From: an uncultured Bacteroidales bacterium
Lineage (GTDB): Bacteria > Bacteroidota > Bacteroidia > Bacteroidales > Paludibacteraceae
Reading direction: 5' to 3'
Assembly: GCA_934725535.1 (NCBI GenBank)
Contig: CAKVBV010000067.1
Location: 1-13,010 of the forward strand
DNA: 13,010 nucleotides
Below the pieces are notes generated by a model. The model was not told where the DNA came from and made no database searches. It worked only from the letters and a program-made list of their open reading frames with translations. The position numbers were made by a program, and so were the translations under genes. Below are positions 1 to 5,785 of this stretch, piece by piece; the first letter of the stretch is position 1, and each line of letters starts with the position of its first letter.

Positions 1-96
1 GTAGAGTGTACAAAAAAATATGTTAGTGAAGCCTTTAGGTAAAAAAGTTGGTTCGCACTTATAGTTCGTTATAAGTTATCATTGTACATACATATT

Positions 97-981
97 TTAC
101 AAGCCAAGTGCAATTGTACGTAGTTCAAATAACCATTGCAATGAAGAACCATTGATTGTATCATGACTTCGATCATATCGTTTCTTTAAACATAGAAAAA
201 TATCATCAAAGGCTGAAAAAAAACCATATTGATCTACCATATATACTGCATATATCATATTCTCACCGTATATATCTGTTTCCATTAATTGTCGATATGC
301 TATGGTATCTCCATATTCGATAATTGCATATTGTAAAGAAGACTCATTCCTTGTTGCCCCCCAAATACGCAATATAGAATCATGTTTATGTTTATAGATA
401 CTCCAATATGTAGAATCTCGCCAAAAAGGCAATATGTATAGTTCTAAAGAATCAGGGGTTGTTGCAACTTGTGAAGCCATTGATAGGTATTGTTTTCCTA
501 ATAATGTGTCTTGGGGTAATATGTGTCCACATAAATACTCCCAACCAAGAAATTTATAATGAAGTATAGGATTATTAACCTTGAAAAAATCTTCAAAAAG
601 TAGGTGAATCATGAGCGATTTAGCGAGAGCATTAGGCTTTTTTTTATGGACTTCATAAAAACTCAATATGTAGTTATATGTGTGTACTCCGTTATATATG
701 TGTGTTGTTTTAGCAGAATGAAGATGCAAATGAGCACAGTCATGCAACCATAGAAGTTCTGCAAGAGAAGGAATATCTTCTGTTTCTAAATAAATCCAAT
801 CATATAGCCACAAATCAGAATTAACTCCACCAGTTTCGCGTATAAGATATATTACATCATCGCAAAATGCCGTTCCATCAAATACGAAACAACTATCTGT
901 CAGTTTGCTCTCCGTAGGATATTTCGCTAATGCAATAAGAGATTGCAGAAGCAGAAAACACAATGTGCATACTTTTTTCAT
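97..981 (-). CDS. Secreted hypothetical protein, candidate immunity protein for tip 2
   Basis: This 294-residue protein starts with a classical signal peptide: MKK, then the hydrophobic run VCTLCFLLLQSLIALA, with likely cleavage after Ala19. The mature part is rich in Tyr, His, Leu and Trp, is predominantly helical by eye (HTYNYILSFYEVHKKKPNAL, GENMIYAVYMVDQYGFFSAF) and has several scattered Cys. I recognise no family and no catalytic motif. The gene is translationally coupled to the upstream RHS gene by an ATGA overlap (978-981). A gene fused this tightly to the end of a toxin tip is usually its immunity gene. Export to the periplasm would fit a toxin that acts outside the cytoplasm, or an immunity protein that meets the incoming toxin there. 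An accessory or delivery role cannot be excluded. The sequence is visibly more AT-rich than the giant gene. Confidence 0.75.
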   Translation of the reverse strand: MKKVCTLCFLLLQSLIALAKYPTESKLTDSCFVFDGTAFCDDVIYLIRETGGVNSDLWLYDWIYLETEDIPSLAELLWLHDCAHLHLHSAKTTHIYNGVHTYNYILSFYEVHKKKPNALAKSLMIHLLFEDFFKVNNPILHYKFLGWEYLCGHILPQDTLLGKQYLSMASQVATTPDSLELYILPFWRDSTYWSIYKHKHDSILRIWGATRNESSLQYAIIEYGDTIAYRQLMETDIYGENMIYAVYMVDQYGFFSAFDDIFLCLKKRYDRSHDTINGSSLQWLFELRTIALGL

Positions 982-2792
982 TCTAATCCTTCTAAGTGAG
1001 TTTTCTCCGGATTCTTGATATTAGGAGCAGAAGTCCCTGCAAAACTACCTATTTCTTTACCATTTCTGAACATTCTCCAAGTACCGACACCATCGGAAAC
1101 TGTTTTTCCACTAGAATTTTGTTTTGTCTTGTAGGAGCCAATCTCTTTAGAGTTCTCTCCTTTAGTTGAAACGGCTACATTTTCATTTGGGGCGATAACC
1201 AAAGTATTTGGTAATAGTTCGGATAGATTTTGGGCTATGCTATTATCCCCTTGTCCTGTTTCGCAAGCATGCAGGACAACCACTGCCTGCGTTCCTTCCT
1301 GTGTATGTTTTTTCCATGCATTACTATTAGGAAAAACTTTCTCATTCAAGAAATCTACAACCATAAGAGCATCAGTTGCCAAAGTTTCTTGTCCTGTATC
1401 AATATCATATAATTTCATTGATTGGTTTGAACCATGTGCCCATATATGAATGGAAGGAATGTTATCCACATAGTTTTCAGAAGCCCAAAACAGATTATAG
1501 TCTTTGCCGTTAGGGTTTAAAAAATTATATTTTTCTTTACCATTTGGGTCAATATATTTTATAGGATTATTTTCTACGTATGCATACGATGATATATGTG
1601 GGTACTTGTCAAGTAACGGATCCGGAGACATCCAAATCCCGAGTAGAGACAAATAGTATCTTGCACCGAAATAATCATATCCGGTTTCGGAATCACGCTC
1701 CTTGCCTGTGAACTTAAATCGCTCATCGTATTCGAAAGCCTGCTGATTCTCCCATAATTCACCGAATGGCATATAGTGGATATATTGCACCGCTTGTCCC
1801 TGACTATTAGTAACCCAATTGGCAGAACCAAGGTGGTCTGAATGATAAAAAAACAATCCGTCCCCACCTGTATCATCCGTTAAATGAAAATCTCCCCAAA
1901 ATACATACGAAAAGATGTCTGCATCATACAGACAACTGTTTATCTCTCCTATATATGGTCCATATCTATGAATAGGTAAACTATTACCTGCCACATCTAT
2001 AAAATGTTCGTCATCTTGCATATCCTGATGACTTGGCTCCCACACGTAGGTCATAGTATTCCACAATGATTTTGCGGTATCAAGTAATGCTGTCAAGTCG
2101 TCATCACGAACAAATGTATTACCATCTCCCAAATTATCCCCTAACCGTGATGCTATCCGTTGGCTGCCGTTGTAATAATGTTTCGTATATCCCCTACGAG
2201 TTACAACCATATATGGATTAACATACATGGTGGCTTCATCGAAATAAGCAGAAGCGTAGATGTAACCTCCATTGTATTGATCCACAACAACAGACCCTGT
2301 GAGTTTATATGCCCTGTTACCCTGTGCATCGTAAGCATAATACCCGCAATACTCATTGCCGAAGACTGCTGCCAATTGCCCCGCCTCGTTCCATACATGG
2401 CGGCGGAACTGCTCCGTATAGGGGCGACCGATATGCGTCAGTTGTCCGTTCCAATCCCAACGGAACATCATAATATCCTCTTCGGTTGACGAATATGCTA
2501 TTTGCGGTTGATGTGTATAGAATGTGGCATTATTATAGCCTTGTGTGTAGCCAAAAATAATGTCGGTGCCTGTCTCCGGGCTGTACTTGGTATCAACCAC
2601 CCCCGAAGGACTATACGCCATAGAATATATATCTATACCACGCTTGTCAAAACACTGTACCATATCACCTTGCGAACCACAGAAGGTATGGAGGGAAGGA
2701 CATAGCCTAGGTATGCAGAATGCTGTGGCACAAACAGAGAGCCACATTAACAGTATAACTATGAATAAGCCTATATTAGTCCGACATTCCAT
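978..2792 (-). CDS. Short RHS core protein with signal peptide and clan CD peptidase-like tip (tip 2)
   Basis: This 604-residue protein holds three parts. Residues 1 to about 26 form a hydrophobic export signal (IGLFIVILLMWLSVCATA). A short stretch (GDMVQCFDKRG, about 42-52) matches an RHS repeat of the giant protein coded near 6460-6500, then jumps straight to YSPSGVVDTKYSPETG, which in the giant gene lies more than 1.1 kb further along. The rest of the RHS core follows (YHSDHLGSANW, RFKFTGKERDSETGYDYFGA, YYLSLLGIWMSPDPL) and ends at DPNG (415-418). The tip (419-604) has IHIWAHGSN with His453 and AVVVLHACETG with Cys510, then LPNTLVIAPN and GTWRMFRNGKEIGSF. A strand-HG plus strand-AC pair is the hallmark of clan CD cysteine peptidases (caspase, CHAT, gingipain, C80), so a protease or self-processing role is likely but unproven. 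SpvB, VCBS and most YD repeats are absent, as in orphan rhs cassettes. The last base triplet overlaps the next start as ATGA. Confidence 0.8.
   Translation of the reverse strand: MECRTNIGLFIVILLMWLSVCATAFCIPRLCPSLHTFCGSQGDMVQCFDKRGIDIYSMAYSPSGVVDTKYSPETGTDIIFGYTQGYNNATFYTHQPQIAYSSTEEDIMMFRWDWNGQLTHIGRPYTEQFRRHVWNEAGQLAAVFGNEYCGYYAYDAQGNRAYKLTGSVVVDQYNGGYIYASAYFDEATMYVNPYMVVTRRGYTKHYYNGSQRIASRLGDNLGDGNTFVRDDDLTALLDTAKSLWNTMTYVWEPSHQDMQDDEHFIDVAGNSLPIHRYGPYIGEINSCLYDADIFSYVFWGDFHLTDDTGGDGLFFYHSDHLGSANWVTNSQGQAVQYIHYMPFGELWENQQAFEYDERFKFTGKERDSETGYDYFGARYYLSLLGIWMSPDPLLDKYPHISSYAYVENNPIKYIDPNGKEKYNFLNPNGKDYNLFWASENYVDNIPSIHIWAHGSNQSMKLYDIDTGQETLATDALMVVDFLNEKVFPNSNAWKKHTQEGTQAVVVLHACETGQGDNSIAQNLSELLPNTLVIAPNENVAVSTKGENSKEIGSYKTKQNSSGKTVSDGVGTWRMFRNGKEIGSFAGTSAPNIKNPEKTHLEGLE
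1543..2625 (-). repeat. RHS core direct repeat, copy B (in the short gene)
   Basis: This is the second copy of the RHS core, in the same orientation and frame, from MAYSPSGVV to DPNG. Homology stops sharply at about 2625 on the 5' side, where the sequence switches to a short match to an earlier RHS repeat. It stops at about 1543 on the 3' side, where the two tips become unrelated. Together with copy A it brackets tip 1 and the lipoprotein gene. Confidence 0.85.
2638..2690 (-). repeat. Short second homology to the giant gene (matches about 6461-6513)
   Basis: The bases coding HTFCGSQGDMVQCFDKRG align with those coding RTFCDTRGDMVQRFDKRG in the giant gene, including the shared runs CGCTTGTCAAA and ACCATATCACC on the plus strand. 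Upstream of this the two genes are unrelated: here it is the signal peptide. This marks the 5' limit of material derived from the giant gene. Confidence 0.65.
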
Positions 2793-2844
2793 GCTATATC
2801 TCTATGCTAAAGAAAATACAATACACACATTAATTACATACACC

Positions 2845-3300
2845 TCAAAAATCGGCAAAAGGGCAAATAAATTCATTGTAGGATGTCATAAAATTATTGC
2901 TACTTGGTTCGATGACCTGTGTGAAAGTCCCATAAGGGTCGTGGTATCGTTCTCTTAACATTACACGAATACTATCTTGACCATATATCTGCCCCATATA
3001 ATAGTAATACAATTCAATACATCTACACTTTACATTACATAAAATAAGGTTTTCATTCCTTGTCTTCATCACATCATCAATCACATCCTGTGGAACTACA
3101 ATTTGCAATGTATCAATTATATTTTGTATGAGAGAATCTCTAAGAGACATTTGGTGATTGCTTTGAGCAATCACGCCCTCAAAATGTTTGCAAAGAACAT
3201 ATTTGTATGTAGGGTTTATCAAAGAGTCGTTAATGGCTTGCAGAGTATGTAGTCCTGAAATATAGTCTTCCTTTAGTGAATATATTGCGGCTTTTTGCAT
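2845..3300 (-). CDS. TPR-like C-terminal piece of the frameshifted lipoprotein
   Basis: The ORF opens MQKAAIYSLKEDYISGLHTL, which reads as the second half of a tetratricopeptide-type helix pair. The first half (LDSAICIIDSNIDNDEVYLC) sits at the end of the overlapping 3273-3587 ORF. The apparent ATG is the codon overlapping the Cys of that ORF, so it is probably not the real start. The rest is helical, with acidic and Asn/Gln-rich stretches (SLRDSLIQNIIDTLQIVVPQ, RVMLRERYHDPYGTF), and has no signal of its own. A cytoplasmic fragment made from this start would lose the lipoprotein export of the joined form. There are 52 bases before the next gene. Treat it as part of one 2845-3587 gene; the alternative is two small overlapping genes. 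Confidence 0.6.
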   Translation of the reverse strand: MQKAAIYSLKEDYISGLHTLQAINDSLINPTYKYVLCKHFEGVIAQSNHQMSLRDSLIQNIIDTLQIVVPQDVIDDVMKTRNENLILCNVKCRCIELYYYYMGQIYGQDSIRVMLRERYHDPYGTFTQVIEPSSNNFMTSYNEFICPFADF

Positions 3301-3587
3301 AGATATACCTCATCATTATCTATATTTGAATCAATAATACAGATAGCAGAATCTAATCTTGCATCGTTTTGCTGCCGAGCCTGTTGATTGAGAACTATTT
3401 CTATTGGCGAACTATGAAAAGTTTCGTAACGCTCTAAAATACCATCTATCACAACACGTACGGAATCTATCCGACGCATCTGTACTCGTTCTTGAGCAGA
3501 TTCTCCAGAATAACCACAAGAGGTCAAACATAGCAATAACAATATGATTATGATTATCGGAAGAATGTTCTTGTTTGCAAATTCCAT
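3273..3587 (-). CDS. Lipoprotein, N-terminal piece of a frameshifted gene (candidate immunity protein for tip 1)
   Basis: The product has a clear lipoprotein signal: short n-region MEFANKN, a hydrophobic run of Ile/Leu at residues 8-21, and a lipobox LTSC with acylated Cys24 followed by GYSGES. This places it on the periplasmic side of a membrane; I see no obvious Bacteroidota surface-export signal after the Cys. The mature part is helical (RIDSVRVVIDGILERYETF). It ends CKKPQYIH where the frame leaves the TPR-like sequence at an A5 tract (3292-3296). Adding one A gives VYLCKKAAIYSLKEDY and joins it to the 2845-3300 ORF as one protein of about 247 residues. It overlaps the end of the upstream RHS tip by 34 bases. 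A position directly after a toxin tip is the usual place for the cognate immunity gene, but that role is inferred from context only. The family is not recognised. Confidence 0.7.
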   Translation of the reverse strand: MEFANKNILPIIIIILLLLCLTSCGYSGESAQERVQMRRIDSVRVVIDGILERYETFHSSPIEIVLNQQARQQNDARLDSAICIIDSNIDNDEVYLCKKPQYIH

Positions 3588-5785
3588 TGTAGTTTGGGAT
3601 TTATTGAAAATATTACATTTTGATTAGGGGCACCTAACGATAATTTTGCAGCTTGAATATAGTTTCCATTTGTAACAGCAGATGCAGGAATATTAATTCT
3701 TGCACTTTTCGGTATAACCCCAGAAGGAGCCATATATTGTCCTTCCGGGGCTGCGAATTTCCCTGAAAAGGTTTGTCCATTTGTATAGACCTTTAGAGCA
3801 CCATATGTATTTGACAGCAAATCTGAACTACTGGCTTTGGAACTTGTTACACCTGTCGCATTTACCGTTATACCTGTAAAAGTTAATCCTGTTCTATTAT
3901 TGTCTGATATATTGGCATCATCTATTGCACAGTTTACTGAAATCCCCACAGTAGCCTCCAAGTTCGTAATATTAACACCAAGAATGCCCTTCATAATATC
4001 ATCTCCACCAATAGTACCCAATGATAATCCCCAATCGGATTGGGTCTCATATTGAGACGATAATCCCATATGGTATAAAATATCATTCGCTTGTGCACCC
4101 ACATATTGAAGTCCTTTAGGCATATCAGAGTTCTCTGTAATATCATCTCTCCACATATATTTACTTCCATCCTCTTGATATACCCAGTCTCTTCCATCGG
4201 GGTCCAATCTATTTATCGGATTCCATTTACAATACGCATAAGATGATATTTCAGGGTACTCATCAAGTAATGGGTCTGGCGATAACCATATACCGAGTAG
4301 AGACAAATAGTATCTTGCACCGAAATAGTCATATCCAGTCTCGGTATCCCGCTCTTTGCCGGTAAATTTGAAACGCTCGTCGTATTCGGAAACTTGTTGG
4401 CTCTCCCACAATTCACCCAATGGCATATAGTGGAGATATTGCACCACATGCCCTCTGTCACTCGTTATCCATGTGGCAGAACCGAGGTGGTCGGGATGAT
4501 AATAGAAAACACCGTCATCCGTCATACCGCCATCGTCTGCACGACTACTTCCACTGAAAACACCCCACAATATATCCTCTGCATGAGACCCTCGTATCGA
4601 ACTGATATACGGACCATAAGACACTATCGGCAAGTTACTTCCATCGGCTTGTATGTACTGGTAATCGCCTTCCATATCTTGATGGTCGGGTTCGATGATA
4701 GTCGTTGTATGCAGCCATAGCGAATCAGCTACGGCAAGTTCATCTTCCGCATCTACAGACGGATCTTCCAACTCCCAATAATCCCCTAACCGAGAGGCTA
4801 TCCGTTGGCTGCCGTTGTAATAATGTTTCGTATATCCCAGCGGAATTACAACCATATACGGATTGACGTACATAGTCGCATCATCAAAATACGCTGTATA
4901 GGACGGATAGCCCGCGTTATGCTGGTCTTCCACAACATACCCCGTAATTTTATATGCCCTGTTGCCCTTTGCATCGTAAGCATAATACCCGCAATACTCA
5001 TTGCCGAAGACTGCTGCCAATTGCCCCGCTTCGTTCCATACGTGACGACGGAACTGCTCCGTATAGGGGCGACCGATATGCGTCAGTTGTCCGTTCCAAT
5101 CCCAACGGAACATCATAATATCCTCTTCGGTTGACGAATATGCCATTTGAGGCTGATGTGTATGGAATGCAGAATTATTGTAGCCTTGTGCGTAGCCAAA
5201 AATAATGTCGGTGCCTGTCTCCGGGCTGTACTTGGTATCAACCACCCCCGAAGGACTATATGCCATAGTGTAATCGTAATCTCCTCTAATAGAGGAATTT
5301 CTTTGTGCCGCATCAACAAGGCGATACTGGTCGTCGTATGTGTAAGTAACCATATACTCCCCGCCCATATTGTCATAAGGCGGAGCGTCTTGCTCTATCT
5401 GCGTAATGTTTCCTACATTATCATAGTGATAGGAAATATCTTGCAGATAGTCATTGTTTTCATCCCGCAAACTGCGTGCAACAGTCCACCTGCGCACATC
5501 GTCGTATGCAATGTCACTTGTCAGACCATTGCCGTATTGGATATATATCGGGGCATCGTACTCGTCATAATCAATACTTTGGATATACGGCGCAGAGGCA
5601 CTGCCATCCACATAATGGAGCAAGCCGTTGCTATAATGGTAGTTCACTACTTCGCCATCTGGGTAAGTGATTTGCTGCATACGACCGAAGACATCGTAAC
5701 TGAAATGCGTGGTAAAGCGATAGGCGGTCAGTTCGGTTGGAATAACAATGGTGCGTTCCGAGAGAGACATTGCCCATAGCATCAT
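3554..5785 (-). CDS. RHS repeat/core C-terminal part with unrecognised toxin tip (tip 1)
   Basis: This carries on the giant RHS protein after the frame break at 5760-5767. The apparent start MMLWAMS is probably not real; the conserved text begins at SERTIVIP and runs into FSYDVFGRMQQITYPDGEVV, a standard RHS phrase. YD repeats follow, then the RHS-associated core: YHPDHLGSATWITS, RFKFTGKERDTETGYDYFGA, YYLSLLGIWLSPDPLLDEYP and a terminal DPDG at about 528-531. In the family, the shell autoproteolyses near this DPxG motif and frees the tip. The tip (532-743, 212 residues) opens with a Trp-rich linker (RDWVYQEDGSKYMWRDD), then becomes Gly/Thr/Asn-rich and apparently beta-rich, ending TRTFFR. I recognise no catalytic motif. 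The core (4197-5270) is duplicated in the gene at 978-2792. The stop overlaps the downstream lipoprotein start by 34 bases, which suggests translational coupling and a toxin-immunity pair. Confidence 0.8.
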   Translation of the reverse strand: MMLWAMSLSERTIVIPTELTAYRFTTHFSYDVFGRMQQITYPDGEVVNYHYSNGLLHYVDGSASAPYIQSIDYDEYDAPIYIQYGNGLTSDIAYDDVRRWTVARSLRDENNDYLQDISYHYDNVGNITQIEQDAPPYDNMGGEYMVTYTYDDQYRLVDAAQRNSSIRGDYDYTMAYSPSGVVDTKYSPETGTDIIFGYAQGYNNSAFHTHQPQMAYSSTEEDIMMFRWDWNGQLTHIGRPYTEQFRRHVWNEAGQLAAVFGNEYCGYYAYDAKGNRAYKITGYVVEDQHNAGYPSYTAYFDDATMYVNPYMVVIPLGYTKHYYNGSQRIASRLGDYWELEDPSVDAEDELAVADSLWLHTTTIIEPDHQDMEGDYQYIQADGSNLPIVSYGPYISSIRGSHAEDILWGVFSGSSRADDGGMTDDGVFYYHPDHLGSATWITSDRGHVVQYLHYMPLGELWESQQVSEYDERFKFTGKERDTETGYDYFGARYYLSLLGIWLSPDPLLDEYPEISSYAYCKWNPINRLDPDGRDWVYQEDGSKYMWRDDITENSDMPKGLQYVGAQANDILYHMGLSSQYETQSDWGLSLGTIGGDDIMKGILGVNITNLEATVGISVNCAIDDANISDNNRTGLTFTGITVNATGVTSSKASSSDLLSNTYGALKVYTNGQTFSGKFAAPEGQYMAPSGVIPKSARINIPASAVTNGNYIQAAKLSLGAPNQNVIFSINPKLQWNLQTRTFFR
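4197..5270 (-). repeat. RHS core direct repeat, copy A (in the full-length gene)
   Basis: This about 1.07 kb segment runs from AMAYSPSGVV to the DPDG motif of the 3554-5785 ORF. It is repeated in the same orientation at 1543-2625. By hand alignment the 313 bases at 4956-5270 differ from 2311-2625 at about 16 positions, and 5049-5143 is identical to 2404-2498 (95 bases). The middle (about 4500-4790) is strongly diverged, then similarity returns through the KERDTETGYDYFGA region up to the start of the tip. Confidence 0.85.

Noticed and set aside
1..96. Terminator or small gene after the last gene
   Set aside because: No strong inverted repeat followed by a T-run on the minus strand and no coding signal; the sequence is just AT-rich.
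2793..2844. Possible Bacteroidota promoter (TTTG / TAnnTTTG) before the short RHS gene
   Set aside because: The 52-base gap is AT-rich, with runs such as GTATTTTCTTTAG on the minus strand, but I find no well-spaced match to the consensus.
1543..5270. Insertion sequence or transposon as cause of the duplication
   Set aside because: No transposase, terminal inverted repeats or target-site duplication is visible; the repeats end at the functional core/tip border, as expected for rhs cassette duplication.
5631..5785. Programmed frameshift or deliberate overlapping genes
   Set aside because: The conserved RHS phrase switches frame exactly at a dinucleotide tract, no known slippery site or stimulatory structure is apparent, and the residues past the switch in the first frame look random. 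An indel is simpler, though not excluded otherwise.
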